Positions 8,259 through 16,558 are shown, counted from the stretch's first letter. The stretch is 64,000 bases of DNA from Planctomycetota bacterium (GCA_019636245.1 JAHBXX010000012.1:47985-111984), one strand, 5' to 3'. Made by a program: numbers and translations. Notes: a model not told the origin generated them from the letters alone.

Positions 8259-10388
8259 ATGACCTCGCCGAACCCATCCCCGGCCATCCGGAGTTCCCTG
8301 GCCGCGCAGCGCGGTGCCGTCGCCGCCCTGGCGTTGCACGTCGTGCTGCTGGTGCTCGTGCTCGGCCAGATCGTCTACCTGGGCTCGCGCTTCCACCGGC
8401 GCTTCGACCTGACCGCCGACAGGCTGTCGACGGTCTCCGGGTCGACGCGCACGATCGTCGACAAGCTCGACAAGCGGCTCGTCGTCGAGGCCTACTTCAG
8501 CCCGAAGGACAAGCTGCCGGTCAACCTGCGCCAGACCCGCGAGGTGCTCGACAACTTCCTCGACGAGCTGGTGCAGATCGGCAAGGGCAAGGTCGTGGTG
8601 CAGCGCTTCGACCCGAACGAGGACAAGGCGATCAGCGATCGCTGCACCCGCATCGGCGTGCAGCCGCTGGACCTGCGCAGCCAGTCGTCGACCTCGCTGT
8701 CGGTCGACCGCCACTGGCAGGGGCTGCGCTTCGTCTACGGCGGCCAGAAGCAGAAGGTCGTGCCCCAGGTCGCGCCGGGGCACTGGTTCCTCGCCGAGGT
8801 GCAGCTGACGCCGGCGATCAAGGAGGTGGCGACCGAGCAGAAGCGCAAGCTCGGCTTCATGGAATGGCCGGCGACGGCCGTCGGCCAGCAGTCGCCGGGC
8901 GGCATCGGCTGGAACATGCTGCGCACGCACGAGCAGATCCAGAAGCGCTTCGAGTTCCAGAACTTCAAGGACGAGGACGGGGCGCTGCTGCCCGACGACC
9001 TCGACACGCTGTTCCTGTTCCGACCGAAGGACCTGACCGATCGGCAGAAGTACGTGCTCGACCAGTTCCTGCTGCGCGGCGGCACGCTGGTGGTGTTCGC
9101 CGACGCGGCGGAATACGCGATCGGGCCGAACCGCCTGTTCACGAAGCTGCCGCTGGCGCTGGACGCGGCCGGCAGCGAACGCCGCTTCACCGACCAGCTG
9201 GCTGCCTACGGCGTCGACTGGAAGCCGAAGGTGCTCGCCGACATGGCGACGCAGGCGCACACGCCGCGCGACCGGTTGTCGCAGCCGTTCGAGTACCTGG
9301 CCGTCCCGCAGATGACGCCGTTCGGCCAGCAGATGTCGTCGGTGTTCTACCCGTACTTCTTCCACGCCGTGGCCGCCGACTGGGCGGGATCCGCCGAGCA
9401 GCTGGCGACGCGCGACGGCAAGGTCGACAAGGCGATCGCCGAGGCCTACCGGCGGGAGTTCAAGGCCGGCATGCCGACGGACGACTTCCTGCTCAAGGTG
9501 TTCAAGCAGATCGGCCGCGGCCCCGGCTTCTACTGGCCGACGTGGGTCGGGCTGCGCGAACGGGCGCCCGGCGTGCCCGACCTGCCGGCCGGCGTCAGCG
9601 GCCGCGTCGTGCTGTGGTCGAGCCCGGCGGTGCTGGCCGAGGACCCGCCGCAGTCGCTCGATCCGCTCGGGCGCGGCGACGCGCGCGCCCGGGTCGCCAG
9701 TCTGCAGAAGTTCCAGCAGCGGCTGATGGAGCGCTTCCAGTCCGAGCCACGGCAGCAGGCGCCGCTGATGGTCGACGTGCGCGGCACGTTCCCGTCGTTC
9801 TTCGCCGGCGCGCCCCGCCCGAAGCGTCCGTCGGAGATCAAGGAGGAGGCCGGGCGCGCCGAGGCGAAGGCGGCGGGCGAGGAGGAACCCGACGCGGCGG
9901 AGACCCCGCCGGACGCGATGGGGCCGCCGCCGCCGAAGGCGAAGGAGGCCGGTGACGAGGCCGCGCCGCCGGCCGCCGAGGCCGAGCCGCTGCAGCAGGC
10001 GCTGCGGCCGGGGCGCATCGTCATGATCGGCGACAGCGACTTCGTGCGCGACGATCTGGTGCGCGGCGACCACCGTCAGGGCGGCGGTCCGTGGTCGAGC
10101 CTCGGCCCGGTGTTCTTCGCCCAGCTGCTCGATTGGCTGGCGGAGGACCAGGACCTGCTCGAGCTGCAGTCGCGCGTGCCGGTCGATCGCAAGCTCAAGT
10201 TCGTCGACGGCGACCCGGTGGCCGCCGGCGACCCGCGGCTCGCCGAACAGGCGCTGCGGGCCAAGACCACCTGGCTGCGCACGCTGAACGTGGTGGTCCC
10301 GATCGGCCTGCTCGCCCTGTTCGGGCTCGCGGTGCTGCTGGTGCGCCGGGCGCAGAAGCGCTCGTTCCTGACCTCCCTGGCGGGCTGA
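8259..10388 (+). CDS. GldG-like ABC auxiliary protein
   Basis: The 709-residue product starts 4 nt after the permease. A transmembrane segment near residues 25-45 is followed by a large soluble region of the ABC-transporter auxiliary type (RRFDLTADRLSTVS, then DPNEDKAI). A second membrane segment lies close to the C-terminus (VVVPIGLLALFGLAVLLVRR). A charged Pro/Glu/Lys/Ala-rich linker occupies roughly residues 520-575, just before the block FVRDDLVRG. The fold resembles the IFT52/GldG domain that partners GldF, with the globular part outside the cytoplasm. Its exact role is unknown. It belongs to one operon with its neighbours. Confidence 0.85.
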   Translation: MTSPNPSPAIRSSLAAQRGAVAALALHVVLLVLVLGQIVYLGSRFHRRFDLTADRLSTVSGSTRTIVDKLDKRLVVEAYFSPKDKLPVNLRQTREVLDNFLDELVQIGKGKVVVQRFDPNEDKAISDRCTRIGVQPLDLRSQSSTSLSVDRHWQGLRFVYGGQKQKVVPQVAPGHWFLAEVQLTPAIKEVATEQKRKLGFMEWPATAVGQQSPGGIGWNMLRTHEQIQKRFEFQNFKDEDGALLPDDLDTLFLFRPKDLTDRQKYVLDQFLLRGGTLVVFADAAEYAIGPNRLFTKLPLALDAAGSERRFTDQLAAYGVDWKPKVLADMATQAHTPRDRLSQPFEYLAVPQMTPFGQQMSSVFYPYFFHAVAADWAGSAEQLATRDGKVDKAIAEAYRREFKAGMPTDDFLLKVFKQIGRGPGFYWPTWVGLRERAPGVPDLPAGVSGRVVLWSSPAVLAEDPPQSLDPLGRGDARARVASLQKFQQRLMERFQSEPRQQAPLMVDVRGTFPSFFAGAPRPKRPSEIKEEAGRAEAKAAGEEEPDAAETPPDAMGPPPPKAKEAGDEAAPPAAEAEPLQQALRPGRIVMIGDSDFVRDDLVRGDHRQGGGPWSSLGPVFFAQLLDWLAEDQDLLELQSRVPVDRKLKFVDGDPVAAGDPRLAEQALRAKTTWLRTLNVVVPIGLLALFGLAVLLVRRAQKRSFLTSLAG

Positions 10389-10406
10389 GATCCTGGAGCC
10401 CCACCG

Positions 10407-11543
10407 ATGAACCTCGCCAAGTCCAACCTCTTCCTGGTGGTCGCCGCCGGCGTGCTGGCCGTTCCGACCGTGCTGCAATGGCAGCGCGAGGCGGAGGTCT
10501 TCACCGACGTGAGCCGCATCCCGCTGCTGTTCGACGGTTTCACCGCCGAGAACGTCGGCCAGGTCCTGCTGGCGCAGCCGAAGGGCGAGCCGCCCCCCGC
10601 CGAGCCGCAGCATCCCGACCAGAAGCGGCCGGTCGCCTACGACCAGCTGTTGCTCGTGCGCGCCGACAAGGGTTTCCAGCTCGGCGCGCTCTCGGGCGAT
10701 CGCGCGGGCGCGCCGGTGCTGCGCGACCGCGTCGAACGCGACGTGTTCGCGCACCTGCGCGCGATCCGCGCCGACCGCGAGACGCTGGTGCAACCGAACG
10801 CGACGCCGGAGCAGCTGGCCGCTTTCGGCCTCGACGAGGGGCATGCGTTCCTGGTCCGCGCGCTCGACGTCGCCGGCAAGAACGTCGTCGCCGAGCTGTT
10901 CGTCGGCCGCGACGCCGGCGCCGGCCAGACCGGCACCGAGGCCGTGCGCGGGCTGTTCGTGCGCAAGGTCGATTCCACCGACGTGGTGCTCTACGAGCCG
11001 GAGCAGGGCAACTGGCGCCGCGACGTCGACGAGAACCAATGGCTCGACCGCGTGCTGCTGCGGCTGGAGCCCGACAAGGTGCGGCGACTGTCGATCCGCA
11101 ACACGGCGACCGGCGGCGCGACGTTCGCCTTCGTGCGCCCGGAGGGCAAGGCGTCGTGGCAGGCGGTCGAGGCGCCGCCGGAGGTCGGCGCGGTGCGCCA
11201 GGGCGAGGTGGAGGCGCTGTTGCAGCGGCTGCGCTTCGTGGCGGTGCAGGAGTTCCGGCTGCCGCTGGCGCGGGCCACGAACCTGGCGCAGCTCGGTCTG
11301 CAGCCGCCGGCGATCGAACTGGAGCTGCGCCTGCAGGAGGACGGCAACGAGCGGGTCGTGTCGTTCGCGGTCGGCGGCCAGGTCGAGGGCCGCAACGAGT
11401 ACTACCTGACCAGCTCCGAGTCCGCGTTCCTGATGACGTGGGCGGCGGGCAGCGTGACGCCGTTCGAGCTCGACGTGCGGTCCCAGCTGTTCGATCCGGC
11501 GCCGACCGCACCCGACGGCGCGCGCGACGACGAGCCCAAGTAG
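10407..11543 (+). CDS. DUF4340-like protein of the Gld-type ABC operon
   Basis: The 378-residue protein has a GGAG ribosome-binding site upstream and a single N-terminal membrane anchor (LFLVVAAGVLAVPTVLQW). The soluble part has repeated short beta/alpha elements such as VLRDRVERDVFAHLRAIRADRETLV and a late LTSSESAFLMTW. This agrees with DUF4340 proteins, which are regularly encoded directly after GldG-like genes. It is the last gene of the operon. A strong intrinsic terminator lies about 240 nt downstream. The function is unknown, but the genomic pairing implies a role with the transporter. Confidence 0.78.
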   Translation: MNLAKSNLFLVVAAGVLAVPTVLQWQREAEVFTDVSRIPLLFDGFTAENVGQVLLAQPKGEPPPAEPQHPDQKRPVAYDQLLLVRADKGFQLGALSGDRAGAPVLRDRVERDVFAHLRAIRADRETLVQPNATPEQLAAFGLDEGHAFLVRALDVAGKNVVAELFVGRDAGAGQTGTEAVRGLFVRKVDSTDVVLYEPEQGNWRRDVDENQWLDRVLLRLEPDKVRRLSIRNTATGGATFAFVRPEGKASWQAVEAPPEVGAVRQGEVEALLQRLRFVAVQEFRLPLARATNLAQLGLQPPAIELELRLQEDGNERVVSFAVGGQVEGRNEYYLTSSESAFLMTWAAGSVTPFELDVRSQLFDPAPTAPDGARDDEPK

Positions 11544-11783
11544 CGGCCGGGAACGGCCCCGACCGACGGCGCGCCCGGCCTTGAGCGGAGAGGCGTCGCG
11601 GTCTCGCCGCGGGACGAGCGGCGAAAGCGTCGTCGGCATCGGCGGCACCCCGCGGCCGCCGGCCGCCGCCGGCGCCCGCGCGGCGGTTGCAGCGGCCGCG
11701 CCCGGCCGCCGGCGCCGATCCTGCGGTGTCTCCTCCTTCTGGGGATCCGGCCGCGGGCCTCGTGCCCAACGCTGCGATCCGGC

Positions 11784-11826
11784 GGCCGGGGCAGGGGTGC
11801 GGTGCCCCTGTCCCGGCCATTTTCTT
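11784..11826 (+). terminator. Intrinsic terminator after the Gld-type ABC operon
   Basis: A 15-bp stem, GGCCGGGGCAGGGGT (11784-11798) against GCCCCTGTCCCGGCC (11804-11818), with one internal and one closing G-T pair, is followed by ATTTTCTT. This is the clearest Rho-independent terminator in the window and points to the end of the transcript from 6577-11543. The remainder of the 311-bp gap 11544-11854 is GC-rich with short inverted repeats and no convincing gene. Confidence 0.75.
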
Positions 11827-11854
11827 CCCGCGCTGCACCGCCCATGATCGCGCC

Positions 11855-12484
11855 GTGGGCGTGACCGCCACCGTCGCCGTGACCGAGCCTGCCCAGCGGC
11901 TGCTGGCCCTGGCGGTGCGGCTGCGCCAGCAGCACCGCCGCCGCGCGTTCGCGGCGCAGGCGCTGCGCGCCGGCGTGGCCCTGGCGTTGCCGGCCCTGGC
12001 GGCCGGTTGGGCGCTGCCGCCGCAGCGGTTCGCCATCGCGGCGGCGTTCGTGCTCCTGGTGGGCTGCGCCGGGGCATGGGCGGCATGGGGCGTACGCCGG
12101 CTCGCCGACGCGGCGCTGCTGCGCGCCGACGGCTCGCCGCGCGAACTCGACGCGCTCGGCGACGAACTGGCGACCTGGCTCGAGCACCGCCGTCGCCGTG
12201 GCGGCGACGAGCCGATGCTGGGCTGGCTCGCGCGCGACGTCGAGGCGCGGCTGCCGCAGGTGCCGCCGGCGGCGATCGCCCGGGTCGGCCAGCGTGGGCT
12301 CGGTCGCTGGCGGCGGCTCGTGCCCGTGGTGCTGCTGGTGCTGCTGGTGTGGCTGATCGCCGAGTGGTTTATAATCGCCAGTCGGCGTCGCGGGCGGCGG
12401 CGGCAGCCGCGCGGCGGCGCGGCGGCGGGTGGCGCTGGCGCTGGCGCCGGTGGGGAGGCGGCGTTGCCGCCTCGCCGAGCCTGA
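11855..12484 (+). CDS. Membrane protein of the DUF58/VWA operon, N-terminal part of a split gene
   Basis: GTG codons at 11855 and 11861 can start this product of about 209 residues. It contains two closely spaced transmembrane segments (about residues 40-80), a charged cytoplasmic stretch with a cluster of Arg (LEHRRRRGG), and a third membrane helix LVPVVLLVLLVWLIAEWF. After that helix the sequence becomes low-complexity Arg/Gly/Ala and stops at TGA 12482-12484. The same frame resumes at once as a Pro-rich, clearly protein-like sequence leading to the fragment at 12620. The two parts therefore look like one gene interrupted by a palindromic element. Family not recognised. Confidence 0.6.
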   Translation: MGVTATVAVTEPAQRLLALAVRLRQQHRRRAFAAQALRAGVALALPALAAGWALPPQRFAIAAAFVLLVGCAGAWAAWGVRRLADAALLRADGSPRELDALGDELATWLEHRRRRGGDEPMLGWLARDVEARLPQVPPAAIARVGQRGLGRWRRLVPVVLLVLLVWLIAEWFIIASRRRGRRRQPRGGAAAGGAGAGAGGEAALPPRRA

Positions 12485-12505
12485 GTCGCCCGGAGGCCGG
12501 GCGAC
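12455..12505. repeat. Pair of perfect tandem palindromes (REP/BIME-like)
   Basis: Two perfect inverted repeats stand 11 nt apart. GAGGCGGC-GTT-GCCGCCTC spans 12455-12473 and GTCGCCCGG-AGG-CCGGGCGAC spans 12485-12505. The spacer contains the in-frame TGA that ends the upstream reading frame. There is no T-run, so a terminator is unlikely. Two adjacent hairpins with 3-nt loops resemble REP/BIME units. I found no second copy in this window, so dispersal is unproven. Confidence 0.55.
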
Positions 12506-12619
12506 CGGCCGCCGCCGGATCGCCCGCCGCCGCCACCGCCGACCGAGGCTGCCGATCCGCCGGCGGCGCCCGAGGCCCCGGCGCCGCTGCTCGACCTGCC
12601 GGAGCAGCAGCGCTTCGTC

Positions 12620-12871
12620 GTGCCGGAGTTCGTCGGCGACGGCCCGACCAGGCGCGTGCGCATGCACGCCGCCGAACTCGAGCGGCGCGGCGGCGCCGCG
12701 CCGCAGCCGACCGCGGGCGCCGGCCCGGGCGAGGCGCCGTCGCCGCCCGCGCCGACGCCGGCGGCCTTCGAACGCGCCGCCGAGGCGGCCCAGCGGGCGC
12801 GGCACGTGCCGGCCGAGGAACGACCGATGGTGCAGCGCTTCTTCACCTTGCTGCGCGAGGCCGCGAAGTGA
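12620..12871 (+). CDS. C-terminal part of the split membrane protein gene
   Basis: This 83-residue frame (first possible start GTG 12620) is in the same phase as 11855-12484. It is preceded without stops, from 12485, by Pro-rich codons (PEAPAPLLDLPEQQRFVVPE). It continues as a Pro/Ala linker and ends in an amphipathic helix (MVQRFFTLLREAAK). Its TGA overlaps the GTG of the DUF58 gene (GTGA), a sign that translation normally runs through into it. I read it as the soluble C-terminal tail of the membrane protein encoded upstream. It is either separated by a true stop, restored by recoding, or split by an assembly error. No family is recognised. Confidence 0.5.
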   Translation: MPEFVGDGPTRRVRMHAAELERRGGAAPQPTAGAGPGEAPSPPAPTPAAFERAAEAAQRARHVPAEERPMVQRFFTLLREAAK

Positions 12872-13773
12872 AGCGCCGGCCGCTGCCGCTGCCGACGGTG
12901 CCGGAGGCGTTCCCGGCCGCGTTCCGCACCCTGCTGCACGACCTGCTGGCGCGCGGCGGTCGCGTGCGCGGGCGCCGCGTCGACCCGCAGCGCGCGCGCC
13001 GCGCGGCGCTGAGCCAGAGCGGCACGTTCGTCGGTCACCGTCCCTACGTGCGCGGCGACGACCCGCGGCGCATCGACTGGGCGGCGTGCGCCCGCACCGG
13101 CGACCTGTTCGTCAAGTTGTTCGAGGAGGAGCAGCGGCGCACCGTCACGCTGGTGCTCGACCTGTCGGCGAGCCTCCTGGTGGGCACGCCGCCGCGGGCG
13201 CTGGCGGCGCGGCGGCTCGCCGCCGTCGTCGGCGGCCTGGCGCTGCGGCACCTCGACGGCGTCGCCGTCGTGGCGCCGGGCGCCGGCGCTTCGTCGCTGG
13301 TGAACTTCGCCGGGGCCGGCGACGTCGAGGCCCTGCTGCACCATCTCGACGGCCTGCCGGTGGCCGATGCCGCGCCTGCCGCCGCCCTGCAGTTGGTGCT
13401 GCAGCGCGGCATGTCGTCGCAGCTGCACTGGATCTCGGACTTCGCCGCGCCCGAACGGTTCGAGCTGCCGCTGGCGGCGCTGCGCCGGCGCGGCGCGTCG
13501 ATCACCGGCTGGCTGCCGTCGTTGCCCGAGGACCAGGAGGTGCCGCGGCTCGGCTACGTGCGGCTGCGCGATCCCGAGACCGGGGCCGAGTTCGGCGCGG
13601 TGGTCGACGCGGCGCTGACGGCGGCGATGCGCCGCGAACTGGAGCTGCTGCGGCGGCGGCAGGACCGTCTGTTCGCCCAGAGCGGCTGCCTGCTGGTGCG
13701 CTGGCCGGCGCCCGCCGAGCACGAGTTCCAGCGGGGGCCGTGGCAGGAGATCCTGACGTGGTGCTCGCGCTGA
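12868..13773 (+). CDS. DUF58 domain protein
   Basis: The 301-residue protein starts at a GTG overlapping the preceding stop. The DUF58 hallmark is clear: a basic N-terminal region, then SGTFVGHRPYVRGDDPRRIDWAA split over residues about 50-75, then a VWA-like half beginning VTLVLDLSASLLVG (MIDAS-like DxSxS). Proteins of this family usually work with a MoxR-type AAA ATPase in envelope or cofactor assembly. No MoxR gene is in the window. The next gene (VWA, BatA-like) overlaps by 16 nt, so the pair is translationally coupled. Confidence 0.88.
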   Translation: MKRRPLPLPTVPEAFPAAFRTLLHDLLARGGRVRGRRVDPQRARRAALSQSGTFVGHRPYVRGDDPRRIDWAACARTGDLFVKLFEEEQRRTVTLVLDLSASLLVGTPPRALAARRLAAVVGGLALRHLDGVAVVAPGAGASSLVNFAGAGDVEALLHHLDGLPVADAAPAAALQLVLQRGMSSQLHWISDFAAPERFELPLAALRRRGASITGWLPSLPEDQEVPRLGYVRLRDPETGAEFGAVVDAALTAAMRRELELLRRRQDRLFAQSGCLLVRWPAPAEHEFQRGPWQEILTWCSR

Positions 13774-15350
13774 CGCTGCGGGAGCCGGCGCACCTGGGGT
13801 GGCTGCTGCTGCTGCCGCTCCTGTTCTGGCTGGCCTTGCCGCCGCGCCCGCGGCGCCAGCGCTGGACGGCGCATCTGGCCCAGTGGCAGGCGGCGCACGC
13901 GGCGCTGCGCCGCCGGCCGCCGCGCCTGTCGGGCCTGCGCCTGCTGCTGCTCGCGGCGGCCGCCGTCGCCGCGGTCGTGGCCGGCGCAGGTCCGGCGTGG
14001 CGGTCGGCGGCGGGACCCGATCGCCTCGTCGTGCTGCTCGACGCCTCGGCGAGCATGGCGGCCCGCACGCCGTCCGGCGACCGCGCGTTCGACCTCGTGA
14101 CGGCGCGCCTGCACGCGGCGTTCGCGGCGCTGCCGCCGCACGTCGACGTCACGTTGCTGCGCTGCGGCGGACCGCGGCTGCGCCGCCATGGCGCCTCGGC
14201 GCGCCATCTGCACGACGTCGGTTCGCCGGCCGGCGCCCTCGACGTCGACCTCGCCGCGATCGCCGCCGGGGTCGCGGCTCCGGCCACCGTGGTCTGGGCG
14301 CTGACCGACGGCCAGGGCCAGGCGGCGTTGCCGGCCGTGGGGGCGCTGACCGTCGTCGCGGCGCCGGGCGCCAATGCGGCGGTGCTGGACGTGCGCACGG
14401 TCGACCGCTGGCCGTTGCCGCAGCTGACGGTGGCGGCTTCGGTGGTGGCCTTCGCGGCGGCGCCGCTCGAGGTCGAACTGCACGCGCGCGGCGCGGTCGG
14501 CGCCGTGCCGCCGCAGCGGGCCACCTTGCCGCCCGGCGAGGTCACGCAGCTGACGCTCGAGCTCGAGCGCGATCCCGCCGGTGGCTGGCTCGACCTGGCG
14601 CTCGTGGCGCCGGCGGACGTGCTGCCGCTCGACGACGTCTGGCGGGCGGCGCTGCCGCCGTTGCCGGCGCCGCGCATCGCCGTGCTGGCGGACGGCGAGG
14701 CCGGCCCGTTCGCGGCGGTGGCGGCGCAGGCGCTGGCGGCGGAGGTGCGGGGGACGGTGGTCACCGCGGTCGCCGGCGCCGAGGTCGGGTTGCTGCTGGT
14801 CGACGGCGGCGTCGCGCCGGTCGTGCCCGGACGCGTGCGGGCCCTGTGCTTCGGCAGCCGGCTCGACCCGTCGGTCGAGGTCGAGCCCTGGCTGGAACCA
14901 CGCGTCGCCGACTGGGACCGGCAGTCGGCGCTGACGGCGGGGCTCGACCTGTCGGAACTGCGCGTCGCGGCGGCGCTGCGCGGCATCCTGCCCGCCGGCG
15001 AGCCGTTCCTGTGGGCCGAGGCGGCCGGCGGCCGGGTTCCGCTGGCGGTGGTCGTCGACGGCGACGCGGCGGCATCGGTGCACTTCGCCTTCCGCCTGCA
15101 GGACAGCAATCTGCCGCTGCTCGCCGCGTTCCCGCAGCTGCTGCGGCGCGCGTTCGTGCGCTGCCACGGCCGTGCGGCGCAGCTGCAGGTCGCGACGCCG
15201 CCGGCGGCGCCCGGCGAACAGGACCTGCGCCAGCCGGCCGCAGGGCCGGACCGGCCGTTGCCGCCGTTCCGCGCCGCCGACGTCGACCTGGCAGCGTGGT
15301 GCCTGGTGGGCGGTCTCCTGGCGCTGGCCGCGCGCGCGTTCGTGCGCTGA
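13758..15350 (+). CDS. BatA-like membrane protein with VWA domain
   Basis: The 530-residue protein can start at GTG 13758 or 13761. It opens with the BatA N-terminal helix pair (HLGWLLLLPLLFWLALPP and LRLLLLAAAAVAAVVAGAG). It continues as a von Willebrand A domain with the MIDAS motif DASASM. The middle part is beta-rich, and a final transmembrane segment precedes the C-terminus (WCLVGGLLALAARAFVR). This is the arrangement of BatA/BatB-like proteins encoded downstream of DUF58 genes. It is inferred to act at the cytoplasmic membrane with the DUF58 protein. The substrate is unknown. Confidence 0.82.
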   Translation: MVLALTLREPAHLGWLLLLPLLFWLALPPRPRRQRWTAHLAQWQAAHAALRRRPPRLSGLRLLLLAAAAVAAVVAGAGPAWRSAAGPDRLVVLLDASASMAARTPSGDRAFDLVTARLHAAFAALPPHVDVTLLRCGGPRLRRHGASARHLHDVGSPAGALDVDLAAIAAGVAAPATVVWALTDGQGQAALPAVGALTVVAAPGANAAVLDVRTVDRWPLPQLTVAASVVAFAAAPLEVELHARGAVGAVPPQRATLPPGEVTQLTLELERDPAGGWLDLALVAPADVLPLDDVWRAALPPLPAPRIAVLADGEAGPFAAVAAQALAAEVRGTVVTAVAGAEVGLLLVDGGVAPVVPGRVRALCFGSRLDPSVEVEPWLEPRVADWDRQSALTAGLDLSELRVAAALRGILPAGEPFLWAEAAGGRVPLAVVVDGDAAASVHFAFRLQDSNLPLLAAFPQLLRRAFVRCHGRAAQLQVATPPAAPGEQDLRQPAAGPDRPLPPFRAADVDLAAWCLVGGLLALAARAFVR

Positions 15351-15405
15351 GGTCGGCCCGGTGCGACCGGCGCGGTCGGCGGCCCACCGGTTCCTGGACG
15401 GCCCC

Positions 15406-15434
15406 TTGCGCGACGGGGCAGGGATCCGTAGAAC
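15406..15434 (+). promoter_or_regulatory. Predicted rplC promoter
   Basis: TTGCGC (15406-15411) and TAGAAC (15429-15434) are spaced by 17 bp. A start near 15441 would give a leader of about 70 nt. That leader contains a short GGCCC/GGGCC hairpin followed by TTTC at about 15481-15496, just before a GGAG ribosome-binding site. The presence of its own promoter agrees with rplC being outside an S10-type operon here. Confidence 0.5.
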
Positions 15435-15511
15435 CTTCGCCCCCTCGTGCCGCGAACCTCCGGTCGGCACGGTCCATCGGGGCCCACGGGGCCTTTCGGA
15501 GCCAAGTTCCC

Positions 15512-16324
15512 ATGACCGCCAGCCCGACGCTCGGCATCCTCGGCAAGAAGCTGGGGATGACCCAGATCTTCCAAGACGACGGCACCGTGGTGCCGGTGAC
15601 CGTGGTCCGCGCCGGACCCTGCCGCGTGCTGCAGGTCAAGATGGCGACCGCGGCGGAGCACCCCGAGGGGCACAAGACCGCGACCGGGAACGGCGGCAAG
15701 AAGCGCGGCAAGCAGACCCGGCCGCGCGCGGCGGATGGCTACTACGCGGTGCAGCTCGGCTTCGACGACAAGCCGGCCCGGGTGTGCACCAAGCCCGAAC
15801 TGGGCGCCGCCCGCAAGGCGGGCCTCGAGCAGGGCAAGCGCTTCGTGCGCGAGTTCCGGCTCGCGGCCGCCCCGGCCCAGAAGCCCGGTGACGACGTGAC
15901 GGTGGCCGTGCTCGAGGGCGTGCCGCACGTCGACGTCACCGGCACGACCAAGGGCCGCGGCTGGGCCGGCACGATCAAGCGCTGGAGCTTCAGCCGGCAG
16001 CCGACGTCGCACGGCAACTCGGTCAACCACCGCACCGGCGGCGGCCTCGGTCGCCAGCACTCGATCAGCAGCGGCGTGCCGAAGGGCAAGCGCATGGCCG
16101 GTCACTACGGCGTCGAGAAGGTCACGGTGCAGCGCCTGCAGGTCGTCAAGGTCGACACGGCGCGCAACCTGGTCTACCTGCGCGGCGCCGTGCCCGGCCA
16201 CAACAACGGCTACCTGGTGCTGCGCAAGACGGTCAAGAACGAGCGCCTGATCACCGACAAGCCGGGTCTCGTGGTCCGCAACGCGGCGCAGAAGGCGATG
16301 GCCCAGAAGGGCGGCAAGAAGTAA
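15512..16324 (+). CDS. rplC: 50S ribosomal protein L3
   Basis: L3 binds 23S rRNA early in large-subunit assembly near the peptidyl-transferase centre. The 270-residue product begins MTASPTLGILGKKLGMTQIF and carries the family signature around HVDVTGTTKGRGWAGTIKRW, with the loop HGNSVNHRTGGG. It is about 60 residues longer than E. coli L3. A Lys/Arg/Gly-rich insertion at about residues 45-72 accounts for much of this, and the C-terminal tail is also extended. The gene stands apart from rpsJ, rplD, rplW and rplB, which normally flank it. It is followed 12 nt later by a small basic gene with a very good ribosome-binding site. Confidence 0.95.
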   Translation: MTASPTLGILGKKLGMTQIFQDDGTVVPVTVVRAGPCRVLQVKMATAAEHPEGHKTATGNGGKKRGKQTRPRAADGYYAVQLGFDDKPARVCTKPELGAARKAGLEQGKRFVREFRLAAAPAQKPGDDVTVAVLEGVPHVDVTGTTKGRGWAGTIKRWSFSRQPTSHGNSVNHRTGGGLGRQHSISSGVPKGKRMAGHYGVEKVTVQRLQVVKVDTARNLVYLRGAVPGHNNGYLVLRKTVKNERLITDKPGLVVRNAAQKAMAQKGGKK

Positions 16325-16336
16325 GGAGACACGGAC

Positions 16337-16495
16337 ATGGCACGTTCGCGACGCAAGAACGGCGGCCCCACGCGCGGCCGCTTCCGCCGCAAGAAGCTCG
16401 GCAAGGGCTACTCGACCGTGCGCAAGGAGCCGGCCGGCAGCCGGCCCGTGCTGCGCATCACCGAACCGGACGCCGACGCCGCGGCGAAAGGCTGA
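16337..16495 (+). CDS. Small basic protein of 52 residues downstream of rplC
   Basis: An ATG at 16337 preceded by the strong ribosome-binding site AAGGAG opens a 52-codon frame ending TGA 16493-16495. The product is highly basic in its first half (MARSRRKNGGPTRGRFRRKK), has a middle Gly/Tyr segment (LGKGYSTVRKE) and a neutral-to-acidic tail. Composition, size and position in an rplC transcript resemble small ribosomal or ribosome-associated proteins (compare bTHX or mycobacterial bL37 in style, not in sequence). I do not recognise a family. The gene is short enough to be missed by automated callers. Confidence 0.75.
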   Translation: MARSRRKNGGPTRGRFRRKKLGKGYSTVRKEPAGSRPVLRITEPDADAAAKG

Positions 16496-16558
16496 GCCGT
16501 CGGCGGCCGGGGCCGGGCGGATCCGCCGCCCGCGGTCCGGCCACCCGGATCCGGGCCG

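Noticed and set aside
8139..12086. 1315-codon open frame on the minus strand
   Set aside because: It is the antisense shadow of the Gld-type operon and DUF4340-like gene. The sequence is low-complexity Arg/His/Gln/Leu with no domain, typical of reversed GC-rich genes.
12370..12375. Perfect TATAAT hexamer inside the split gene
   Set aside because: No plausible -35 box 16-18 bp upstream (the place reads GTGTGG) and no gene start at a suitable distance. It may just be part of the inserted element.
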